Positions 16,034-23,670 of a stretch of 58,419 nt of DNA are shown here, piece by piece. Source of the stretch: a virus. The stretch lies in IMG/VR virus record IMGVR_UViG_3300024346_000069, positions 1 through 58,419 of that record. The stretch is one strand, 5' to 3'. The translations under genes were made by a program, and so were the position numbers. Every line of letters begins with the position of its first letter. Position 1 is the stretch's first letter. The notes under the pieces were generated by a model. It was not told where the DNA came from. It saw nothing but the letters and a program-made list of their open reading frames with translations, and ran no database searches.

Positions 16034-18543
16034 TTTGTATATTTTTCAATTTTATTTTTAGCATTTGGAACAAAACCAAAATCAACACCCATTGATATAA
16101 ACTTTTGCTCAAATTCTTTAAAGTCTTTAGATAAGTTAAGATTTTCCATTTCTTTACCATCTTGTTTTAAACAAATTTTATAAATATCTTTAACGTTTAA
16201 AACAATTTCAGTACTTTTTGAAAAATTTCCCTTTGTTGTATATGTAATTTTAACTTCTTTATTAGTCTGTAAAACTCTAAAATCATTTAAATTGAAATAA
16301 TTTATATTAAAAGGATTACCATTATCCTGTTTAGGTTTTTCAATCATTTTACTTAACTCATTTTTCTCGATCTTAACAGGTTCCAATAATCTTTTCCAAG
16401 GCCCAAAACTTCTAACAAAAGCAATCTTATTATCACTAATATAATGTGCAAATATCTGAATAAGAGATCCAGGACTACCAGCCGCCTCATTTATAGAAAT
16501 TATAGTACCCTCTATTATAAAGAATGTTCCCTTACCAGGTAGGTAAACATTACCAGGTGAATTTAATTTCAAAATATGTAAATTTTTAGAGTTTTCACTT
16601 ATTTTTTGTTGCATATCCGAATTTGCATCAAGTGTCTCAGATCCACCACCAGTAGGTTCACCATTAACATCTTTTGGTGGTTCATCAAAATATTTATCCA
16701 AAAACTTAGCCTGAGCACCCTTAACACCACCAGAACCATCACTACCACGATATAATTTATCACCATCTAACATATCGGTCATAAATTGTCTTAACATAGG
16801 TCCCTTACCTTCTCTAATTTCATCACCAACTCTAAGAACGGTACTTTTATCAAAAATAACTTGATACTTTCTCTCACCAATAATATCATAAACAGCATTT
16901 TCCCACTGATCAAATAACTCATTATTTCTCCAAGGACCACGGTCACCACCACCCATATCATCATATTCTAAACGAGTACCAGGACTAGGACCAGCAGCCG
17001 AACCATCTAAATTTTGACTTCTTTTTGAAATAATAGGGGTCATATAAATTTTATAAGCTTGATTAAAAATTCTCAATATCTCTATAATTGGGTCAAATCC
17101 ATCGATTATAAATCCTCTCTGTACTTTAATATTTTTAAGTTCAACATTCAGTTCTTCAATTATTTTCTCATCAATCTCAAATTCTAAAATATTTTTACAA
17201 TTATCATCTAAATATTTCTGAATTTCTGAATTATCAAATTTATCCTCATCATCATCATCATCCTCATCTTTATCATCATTATTTGATTTTGAAACTTTCA
17301 ACTTTTTAATTTTAGACATTGTATCAACATATCCCTTTAAATTCTTACCAAAATCAAGACCATCAAAGTCATATTCATTATATAAAGATTTATCTTGAAA
17401 CATCAAAGCAACTGTTGCAAGTCTTGAAATTTTATCAGATATTGATGAAAACTCACTAGTTGTTAACTTATCAATTCTAAGATTCCAATTTTCATATAAT
17501 GGCGAATTTGGTGCTACAAAAGTTTTATTTTGACCAGTTAAGTTCTTAACAATATCTATGTATAATTTAATAATGAAATTTTTATAAACCTCACTTGATT
17601 TATTTTCAATAATCTTATTTAATTGTTCAGTAGATACAATAGGATCTTTTGAACCCTTTAATGTTTTATCAAGGTTTTGAAACTGAACTTTTAATTTAGC
17701 AAAAGCTTGATAAGCGTGTGATTGTTCTTTAGATATAATATTTTTAGGAATATTCGTAGAAGTAGAACCGGTTGCAACAACAGGAGTAGTTTCTTCTTTT
17801 AGTATTTCAATAAATGATTCATAATTAGATATAAATTTTTCATTTTTAATAGATTTAACCTGAATATTTCTTTTACTCCCTTCAAAGTCTATTTTTTTAT
17901 ATTGAGTTAACATTTTTGATAAATATGATAAATTATTAACTAATAAATCAAAATTATTAGAAAACTGCTCATTACTAACAACTGATGCGGTTGCACCCAC
18001 ACTTGAACTACCACCTTTAACTGGTTTATAATTCTTTAAAAAATCTAATAACTTTTTAAGTTCATTAATCATTTCACTCTTTTTTTCTAATTCATCATCA
18101 ACCTTTTCTAAATTTTCCAAAGCAGATTCAGCTAATAATTTAATAGAATCAACATCATCACCATCAGCAATAGATTTTCTCAATTCAAAAATATATGCAT
18201 AAATCTCCACCTTTAAAACCTCCATTTTATACTTAATATCAGCATCATATGTGGCCAATAATAGACCATTTGTATGAATTCTTTCGAACTCAGCATTAAG
18301 TCTTTTAATTAATCTAGGAAGTTTAACAACAGATCCCAATTTAATTTTAATCTTTCTTATAATATGGTTGATTAAACGACCCAATAGTGAGTCATTCCAA
18401 CCAAGATTATTAGAAAACATAGGCTTCCCAACGTTTGTATATTCTTCATATATAGGAAAATCCCAACCAGAATATGGTGTTTGTTCGAATTTTTTTGAAA
18501 TATTTCTTTGTAAGAAAACTTCTCTATTATCAATATATCTCAT
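16030..18543 (-). CDS. Large leader-bearing structural protein
   Basis: 837 residues, not recognised. It starts MRYIDNREVFLQRN and then KFEQTPYSGWDFPIYEEY, a divergent form of the shared leader. Residues about 50-170 are helical (RLNAEFERIHTNG, KLLAESALENLEKVDDELEKKSEMI). About 424-440 is a nearly pure acidic run (DKDEDDDDDEDKFD). About 520-550 is Gly/Pro/Asp-rich (GPSPGTRLEYDDMGGGDRGPW). The last 200 residues look beta-rich (SPGNVYLPGKGTFFIIEGTI, IFAHYISDNKIAFVRSFGPWKR). Size, leader and place next to the sheath suggest an internal virion protein. It is followed without a gap by the coiled-coil gene 15503-16033. Confidence 0.75.
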   Translation of the reverse strand: MRYIDNREVFLQRNISKKFEQTPYSGWDFPIYEEYTNVGKPMFSNNLGWNDSLLGRLINHIIRKIKIKLGSVVKLPRLIKRLNAEFERIHTNGLLLATYDADIKYKMEVLKVEIYAYIFELRKSIADGDDVDSIKLLAESALENLEKVDDELEKKSEMINELKKLLDFLKNYKPVKGGSSSVGATASVVSNEQFSNNFDLLVNNLSYLSKMLTQYKKIDFEGSKRNIQVKSIKNEKFISNYESFIEILKEETTPVVATGSTSTNIPKNIISKEQSHAYQAFAKLKVQFQNLDKTLKGSKDPIVSTEQLNKIIENKSSEVYKNFIIKLYIDIVKNLTGQNKTFVAPNSPLYENWNLRIDKLTTSEFSSISDKISRLATVALMFQDKSLYNEYDFDGLDFGKNLKGYVDTMSKIKKLKVSKSNNDDKDEDDDDDEDKFDNSEIQKYLDDNCKNILEFEIDEKIIEELNVELKNIKVQRGFIIDGFDPIIEILRIFNQAYKIYMTPIISKRSQNLDGSAAGPSPGTRLEYDDMGGGDRGPWRNNELFDQWENAVYDIIGERKYQVIFDKSTVLRVGDEIREGKGPMLRQFMTDMLDGDKLYRGSDGSGGVKGAQAKFLDKYFDEPPKDVNGEPTGGGSETLDANSDMQQKISENSKNLHILKLNSPGNVYLPGKGTFFIIEGTIISINEAAGSPGSLIQIFAHYISDNKIAFVRSFGPWKRLLEPVKIEKNELSKMIEKPKQDNGNPFNINYFNLNDFRVLQTNKEVKITYTTKGNFSKSTEIVLNVKDIYKICLKQDGKEMENLNLSKDFKEFEQKFISMGVDFGFVPNAKNKIEKYTK

Positions 18544-18564
18544 TTTTTAACAAAACTTTTTTAT

Positions 18565-18574
18565 TATATATTAA
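18565..18574 (-). promoter_or_regulatory. Late-type promoter element, gene 16030-18543
   Basis: Exact TTAATATATA on the minus strand, 21 bases before the ATG. Confidence 0.6.
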
Positions 18575-18604
18575 AAATTATTTTCATATTTTTAAAAAAA
18601 TAAC

Positions 18605-18612
18605 TATATTTG
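18605..18612 (+). promoter_or_regulatory. Host-type promoter (TAnnTTTG), UVR gene
   Basis: TATATTTG, 16 bases before the ATG at 18629. The -33 position reads TTTC instead of TTTG. Confidence 0.5.
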
Positions 18613-18628
18613 TATAAATAAAAATCAT

Positions 18629-19582
18629 ATGAAGAATCTATCTACTATAAAGTGTATAAATTTTAAAAATAATAATAGATTTTTAATAGGCGCGATATGT
18701 GCTAACTTAAACATACCTGATGCTAATGAGATTTTATACTTCAAAGGGAAATATCAAAAAGTTTATATAATTGAAGATGTTGATGATGAGGGAATCTACA
18801 CATATAAAGTCTTTGCTGGATTTAATAAAAATGAGTTTTTTAATAAATATATCGATGTGGTATCAAATGAGTACTTATTAGGTATAGAAGATTCAAACTT
18901 CTCACATTTAAAAATACCTAACATAAATAAGACTAAGTTTATAAATTTAAAAACGGCTAATTACGAAAATCTAAGCACCACATCTTTAAAAGATTTAAAA
19001 AGACAAAATTATGATAAAGTCTTTTTGGCAAGCGACGGTGAGATAATCATATTTCAAAAAAATCAAAAAAATACAATTAGTTCAGAATTCACATTCTTAA
19101 CTGATAAAGAAATTAATATGATCATCAATAATAGTAAAGAAATAATTACAACACCAAAGAAGAAATTTAAAGAGAAAACTGACTATATACAAAATATAAA
19201 CAATAAATTAGAAGAAGCTATCAAAAATGAAAATTATGAAGCAGCATCTATATTAAATGATAAGTTATCGAACTTAGATACTAAAACCATAAAGGCACTA
19301 GAAAAAGAATTAGAGTACTGTATAAAAACGCATAATTTTGAAAAGGCTATTATCATCAGGAATCAAATAAAAGAACTTTATAAAAATTCAAAATCAATTG
19401 AATTTCCAAAAGTTGAAGAAACTAAAAAAGTTAAAGAGGTTGTTAAAGAAGTTAAAAGAGATGAAATAAAGCCAGATCTTTCTAAATTAGAAAAGAAATT
19501 AGAAGAATATTTAAGAGCTGAACAATATGAAATGGCAGCTGAACTAAGAGATAAAATAAATAAAATAAAAAACCCATCATAA
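18629..19582 (+). CDS. Protein with three UVR (UvrB/UvrC) motifs
   Basis: 317 residues. The N-terminal 180 residues are not recognised (mixed alpha/beta; two ExFxFLTD/FKGKYQKVY segments). The C-terminal part has three copies of the UVR helical hairpin: about 191-216 (LEEAIKNENYEAASILNDKL), 223-248 (LEYCIKTHNFEKAIIIRNQI) and 284-312 (LEEYLRAEQYEMAAELRDKI), the last an excellent match. UVR motifs serve protein contacts in UvrB/UvrC, in McsA and in ClpC-type chaperones. So it could touch nucleotide-excision repair or a Clp system; the phage also has clpS. Expressed from a host-type promoter and ended by the terminator at 19566-19596. Confidence 0.8.
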   Translation: MKNLSTIKCINFKNNNRFLIGAICANLNIPDANEILYFKGKYQKVYIIEDVDDEGIYTYKVFAGFNKNEFFNKYIDVVSNEYLLGIEDSNFSHLKIPNINKTKFINLKTANYENLSTTSLKDLKRQNYDKVFLASDGEIIIFQKNQKNTISSEFTFLTDKEINMIINNSKEIITTPKKKFKEKTDYIQNINNKLEEAIKNENYEAASILNDKLSNLDTKTIKALEKELEYCIKTHNFEKAIIIRNQIKELYKNSKSIEFPKVEETKKVKEVVKEVKRDEIKPDLSKLEKKLEEYLRAEQYEMAAELRDKINKIKNPS

Positions 19583-19596
19583 GATGGGTTTTAAAA
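19566..19596. terminator. Bidirectional terminator
   Basis: Stem AAAACCCATC / GATGGGTTTT with a short ATAA loop, between the converging UVR gene (+) and gene 19591-19839 (-). Confidence 0.82.
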
Positions 19597-19839
19597 TTTA
19601 GGAATATTATTAGTAAAATTACTAGCATTTTTCATCATAGATGATGTATCTGGCATACCAGATCTTTGCGAATCTTCTTCAGACTTTCTTTGCTTATCCT
19701 CCTCTTCAATAATCTCATTAACTAATTTAATATTCTCTTCAAACATCCAGAATGGCCAATTATCCATTGCCCATTCCTGTGTATGAAAGTGTTTTTGTAA
19801 AAGAAGTTTATTCTTTAATATATGCTTCAAAGGCATCAT
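19591..19839 (-). CDS. Candidate baseplate hub assembly protein (T4 gp51-like)
   Basis: 82 residues when started at MMPLKHILKN (19839); an upstream ATG at 19902 would give 103 residues but a 95-base overlap with the hub gene, so the shorter form is preferred (32-base overlap remains). It is polar and helical, with EWAMDNWPFWMFEENIKLV and then NEIIEEEDKQRK. In T4, gene 51 directly follows gene 26, and short helical gp51 homologues with an aromatic/acidic segment of this kind occur in other T4-like phages. The call rests on order and general appearance. Confidence 0.55.
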   Translation of the reverse strand: MMPLKHILKNKLLLQKHFHTQEWAMDNWPFWMFEENIKLVNEIIEEEDKQRKSEEDSQRSGMPDTSSMMKNASNFTNNIPKF

Positions 19840-20758
19840 GAATAACGAAAATACCTGAGGCTCCGTTGGGAAATTGCATATCTGTGCGGATCTCCTCACC
19901 ACACGTACAATTTCTTTTTAATTCTTTAATACCAAAAGTCATTTTACTAACAGCAGCATTAAGAAATTGGAATGATGTTTGATCCATTTGTTCAAACTCT
20001 TTCAATTTAGCTTTAATACCATCATAAGTAATATTACTTCTTCCAACTAAAAGGAATGGAATAATCTTTAAGAAAGCTAGGTTTGGATTTCTCTTTTCAT
20101 TATTTTCTTTTAAGATATATTCAGTAAATGCTTTTTGTAAACCAATATTAGGTGGTGTTAATTCAAAATTCATACCATTAACAGTGTTAAAGTGATAAGA
20201 ACCTGTATTTTTGTTATAGAATTTCATTAATTTATCATCAATTTCATGATAAACAAAATTATCTCTTTTCAATTCAATAGATACTTCTTCACCACATTTA
20301 CAATTAATGTTAACTGAAAGACCATTACCCTGTTGAAAGGTTAACTCTCTAATTAAGAAAACTAAAAATAATCTATCTTGATCTTTAATATCTAAATAAG
20401 ATGAAACTCTACCATCAGCATATTTAATTCTAACACAAGATTGGAACATATCGTTCATCTTTTCAACGATATCATAAAAATTGTTATCATCAACCATAGA
20501 ATATGCTTGAATTTCTTTAACCTGTGCTGGTCTAACCATGAAAAGTGTACCAGATGGATAAAACTGTCCACAAGGTAATTCTTTAACATCAAAGTTAAAG
20601 TATTGTAAGTCAGAAGCTCTTGCAGCATCCGAACTTTTTGGAGTTGGATTAGCTGTTGGAATATCTGAATTTATAAAATTTTGAGATTTCTTACCATCTT
20701 CTAGATCCTGAAGGTGTCTTTTTAAGTAATCTTCTTCACTCATTTCATTTTGTGACAT
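19808..20758 (-). CDS. Baseplate hub protein, T4 gp26-like, with two Cys motifs
   Basis: 316 residues. About 50-60 N-terminal residues are polar and disordered; then PCGQFYPSGTLFMVRPAQVKEI, a segment typical of the T4 base plate hub family (PF12322-like), and a core with DRLFLVFLIRELTF. Two CxCG motifs, INCKCGEE and NCTCGEE, lie about 125 residues apart and together could bind a metal ion, as in gp26 relatives of marine phages. gp26 helps assemble the central hub around the tail needle. A late-type element lies upstream. The gene is followed with overlap by the gp51 candidate. Confidence 0.72.
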   Translation of the reverse strand: MSQNEMSEEDYLKRHLQDLEDGKKSQNFINSDIPTANPTPKSSDAARASDLQYFNFDVKELPCGQFYPSGTLFMVRPAQVKEIQAYSMVDDNNFYDIVEKMNDMFQSCVRIKYADGRVSSYLDIKDQDRLFLVFLIRELTFQQGNGLSVNINCKCGEEVSIELKRDNFVYHEIDDKLMKFYNKNTGSYHFNTVNGMNFELTPPNIGLQKAFTEYILKENNEKRNPNLAFLKIIPFLLVGRSNITYDGIKAKLKEFEQMDQTSFQFLNAAVSKMTFGIKELKRNCTCGEEIRTDMQFPNGASGIFVIHDAFEAYIKE

Positions 20759-20828
20759 ATTTAATTATTATTTTTTTGATATATATTATATTATATCTGT
20801 TCCTTTAATTATATTTTATTATTATAAA

Positions 20829-20840
20829 TTGTTTAAACAA
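20829..20840. promoter_or_regulatory. 12-bp perfect palindrome in a divergent promoter region
   Basis: TTGTTTAAACAA, in the gap between gene 19808-20758 (-) and 20893-21270 (+). A possible operator, for instance for a small dimeric regulator such as the RHH protein; could be chance in such AT-rich DNA. Confidence 0.3.
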
Positions 20841-20892
20841 TCCATAAAATTTTATATATACTATTATAATAAGTTTATAAAATAATAAAAAT

Positions 20893-21270
20893 ATGATTCT
20901 CACTAGAGAAATAAATATAAAAATTAATATAAATAATTTAAATTATTTCACGGATCTTGGATACGAAACATCTATAGGTGAGGTAATTGTTATACCACCT
21001 GAATTACTTTCTAAAGGATCTCATTTCAAAATAAAATGTAAATGTGACTCTTGTGGTGTCGAAAAAAATATAATCTATAAAAACTATTTACTCTACGATA
21101 ACGAAAAATGGGGAGACTACCTATGTAGAAAGTGTTCCGAACCAAAGAGAAAAAAATCATTAAGAGAGTCATTTGGTGTTGATTACCCCATACAAAATGA
21201 TAATGTAATGAATAAAATGAAAAAGACCTTAAATAATAAGAAAGACAAAAACAATAAAGGAAATGGCTAA
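20893..21270 (+). CDS. Truncated homing-endonuclease-like protein with Cys motifs
   Basis: 125 residues. CKCDSCG and YLCRKCSEP form two Cys pairs (probable zinc finger), followed by KKSLRESFGVDYPIQNDNVMNKMKKT, a pattern repeated in phage endonuclease-like proteins where units of the type GVD-x-P-x-Q/S-x-x-x-V-x-x-K-x-K-x-T precede a nuclease domain. The protein stops just after this unit in a Lys/Asn tail, with no nuclease domain, so I read it as the remaining N-terminal part of a homing endonuclease. It overlaps the start of the RNase R gene by 8 bases. Confidence 0.65.
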   Translation: MILTREINIKININNLNYFTDLGYETSIGEVIVIPPELLSKGSHFKIKCKCDSCGVEKNIIYKNYLLYDNEKWGDYLCRKCSEPKRKKSLRESFGVDYPIQNDNVMNKMKKTLNNKKDKNNKGNG

Positions 21271-23167
21271 ATATAACGCAGGAGATATAATAGAATCTCA
21301 AATAGAATTCTCAGTTGTGGGAAACGGTACAATAAAAATAGAAGGAAAAGAATTTTTTGTACACAAAAAAAGAACTGGAAACTCCTTACACTTAGATACA
21401 GTAAAAGCTAAATTATTTGATAACGGTAAAAAGTTAGAAGCTGAAGTAATAGAAGTTACTAAAAGATTTAAAACAGAATTTGTAGGAACAACTCAAGTAA
21501 AAAAAGACCACACATTTGTAATACCAGATAATCCAAAAATACACGTTGATTTTTATATAAAAGGATCACATAAAGCTGAAGATAATCAAAAAGTTTTAGT
21601 TGAATTTATTAGTTGGGAAAATGGACAAAAATCACCCAATGCTAAAATTACAAAAGTATTAGGAACTATTGGTGAAAATGAAACTGAAATGAACGCCATA
21701 ATGTATGAATATGGATTACCAGTTGATTTCCCACAAGAAGTTTTAAATGAAGCTGAACTAATGCCAGAAATTATAACAGAAAAAGAAATATCTAGAAGAA
21801 GAGACCTAAGAAATGTAACAACTATAGGAATAGATCCACACGACTCAAAAGACGCTGATGATACAATAGGTCTAGAATTCAAAGATGGTAAAAGATTTAT
21901 TTCTATAAACATAGCAGATGTAACACATTATATAAAACCAGGATCTGAACTAGATAAAGAAGCTCTAAGAAGATCAACATCTGTTTATTTAGTTGATAGA
22001 TGTGTTCCAATGTTACCAAAAAGACTCAGTAATGGTATATGTTCACTCAAATCAGGAAGTGATAAGTTATGTTTCTCTGTAATAGTAGAATTAAACAACG
22101 ATGGAAGAATAGAAAGTACATGGTTTGGTAAAACTATAATAAATGTTAATAGAGATTATTCTTATGAGATGGCTCAGGAAGTTATAGACAGAGGGACACC
22201 ATCAGAAGAATGGAAAGATTGTGACTCAATAATCTTAGAAGTAAATAGATTAGCTAGAAAAATGAGAAAGAGAAGAATGTTGGGAGGATCTATGGAGATA
22301 GGTGGTGCTGAAGTTAAGTTCAAACTAGCTGATGATAATAAAAAACCAATTGGTGTCTACTTAAAAGAACAAAAAGAGGCTAATCATCTAATAGAAGAAT
22401 ATATGTTGTTAGCTAATAGAGAAGTTGCTAAGTTTATAAAATCTAGAAATTTACCTTGTGTAAATAGAATTCACGAAGAACCAGAAGAAAGTAAATTAGA
22501 ACACTTCAAAGCATTCATATCAGGACTTGGACATGTAATTCACTTTGGAGATACAGTAGAAAAGACAAAATTAGTTATAAACGATCTTATTAAAAAAATA
22601 AAAGGAGAACCAGAAGAGAATATAATAACAACTCTAATAATAAGAGCTCAACAAAAGGCTAAATACTCCACCAGAGACTTAGGTCACTATGGATTAGGTT
22701 TCCAACACTATTCACATTTTACATCACCAATTAGAAGATATAGTGATATTCTAACACATAGATTATTATCTAAAGCATTAGGACAAGAAAAATATAAAGG
22801 CGAATTATCACCAGGTGATTTAAATACAAAATGTGAATGGATTTCAAAACAGGAGGTTGTATCAGCAAAAGCTCAGAGGGATTCAATTAAATATAAACAA
22901 GTGGAATATTTAAGTGATAAAATCGGAAGAGTTTTTGATGGAGTAGTTTCGGGTGTACTGGATAGAGGAATCTATGTAGAATTAGAAGAAAATAAATGTG
23001 AAGGTTTAATAAGATTATCAGAACTACCAGGTAAATGGATGGCTTATCCAGATAAATATGTGGCAATTTCTCAATTAGGAGAGGAGATAAAATTAGGAGA
23101 TAAAATTAAAGTTGTTGTTAGATCAACAAATTTGGAAAAGAAACAGATAGACTTTTTAAAATTTTAA
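21263..23167 (+). CDS. rnr: Ribonuclease R/VacB-type 3'-5' exoribonuclease
   Basis: 634 residues. Two cold-shock-like domains (about 1-150), then the RNB catalytic domain with DPHDSKDADDTIG (the metal-binding Asp cluster) and the HYSHFTSPIRRYSDILTHR signature, and a C-terminal S1 domain (VFDGVVSGVLDRGIYVELEE). It degrades structured RNA from the 3' end. Compared with bacterial RNase R (E. coli 813) it lacks the N-terminal helix-turn-helix and the basic C-terminal tail. All visible catalytic residues are present, so it should be active. The ATG is preceded by AAGGAA and overlaps the truncated endonuclease gene. Gene 23170-23628 follows after 2 bases. A phage-borne RNase R is uncommon. Confidence 0.93.
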   Translation: MAKYNAGDIIESQIEFSVVGNGTIKIEGKEFFVHKKRTGNSLHLDTVKAKLFDNGKKLEAEVIEVTKRFKTEFVGTTQVKKDHTFVIPDNPKIHVDFYIKGSHKAEDNQKVLVEFISWENGQKSPNAKITKVLGTIGENETEMNAIMYEYGLPVDFPQEVLNEAELMPEIITEKEISRRRDLRNVTTIGIDPHDSKDADDTIGLEFKDGKRFISINIADVTHYIKPGSELDKEALRRSTSVYLVDRCVPMLPKRLSNGICSLKSGSDKLCFSVIVELNNDGRIESTWFGKTIINVNRDYSYEMAQEVIDRGTPSEEWKDCDSIILEVNRLARKMRKRRMLGGSMEIGGAEVKFKLADDNKKPIGVYLKEQKEANHLIEEYMLLANREVAKFIKSRNLPCVNRIHEEPEESKLEHFKAFISGLGHVIHFGDTVEKTKLVINDLIKKIKGEPEENIITTLIIRAQQKAKYSTRDLGHYGLGFQHYSHFTSPIRRYSDILTHRLLSKALGQEKYKGELSPGDLNTKCEWISKQEVVSAKAQRDSIKYKQVEYLSDKIGRVFDGVVSGVLDRGIYVELEENKCEGLIRLSELPGKWMAYPDKYVAISQLGEEIKLGDKIKVVVRSTNLEKKQIDFLKF

Positions 23168-23169
23168 TA

Positions 23170-23628
23170 ATGGGACAAGTATTTAAAATAGATGGAGTTG
23201 ATTCTCATTTAAAAAATAGAAAATATAAATTCTATTTAGATGGAATTAAACTATCACAATTTGAAAATAAATTCAAAAAGTGGCCTCAATGGACTCAGTT
23301 TAAAAGAGAAATTAAATTAAATACACTTCTTAATGGTAAAAGAATTCAGTTTGACATCGAAGATATCAACGAATATGGTAAACTAAGTGGAAGGGCTTTT
23401 GATCCTATGATGTCTGATATAGTTTTTACAGTTAAGTGCATATCTATGATTATTAAAGATGACTTTGTAGAGGAATTAGAAATTGAATGGAGACCATTAC
23501 AATCTGATTTAGGTAGAACAATAATAGGGATATTAGACTCTGGTTTAGAAATAGATATATCGATACATTTTGATGATAATGACCAATTTGTTTATTTTTA
23601 TATAAAAGAAGAAAAGAATATAGCATGA
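23170..23628 (+). CDS. Hypothetical protein, co-transcribed with RNase R
   Basis: 152 residues, not recognised. No membrane segment or Cys motif. It has alternating beta-like segments (YKFYLDGIKLSQF, RIQFDIEDINEYG, IVFTVKCISMIIK, LEIDISIHFDDNDQFVYFYI). It begins 2 bases after the RNase R stop, so it is part of the same unit, which ends in the terminator at 23627-23660. Confidence 0.72.
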   Translation: MGQVFKIDGVDSHLKNRKYKFYLDGIKLSQFENKFKKWPQWTQFKREIKLNTLLNGKRIQFDIEDINEYGKLSGRAFDPMMSDIVFTVKCISMIIKDDFVEELEIEWRPLQSDLGRTIIGILDSGLEIDISIHFDDNDQFVYFYIKEEKNIA

Positions 23629-23660
23629 AAAAACCTCTCAAATGAGAGGTTTTCTTTTTT
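23627..23660. terminator. Bidirectional terminator
   Basis: Stem AAAACCTCTC / GAGAGGTTTT with loop AAAT, followed by a T-rich tract on the + strand; separates the RNase R unit (+) from the portal gene (-). Confidence 0.85.
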
Positions 23661-23670
23661 ATAGTAATTT

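Noticed and set aside
19840-19902. Upstream start for the gp51 candidate (MVRRSAQICNF...)
   Set aside because: It would overlap the gp26-like gene by 95 bases; the extension only mirrors that gene in another frame. The ATG at 19839 is preferred.
20829-20840. TTGTTTAAACAA as a strong operator
   Set aside because: A similar AGTTTAAACT occurs at 41217-41226 overlapping a gene end, and such AT-rich palindromes arise by chance; kept only as a weak feature.
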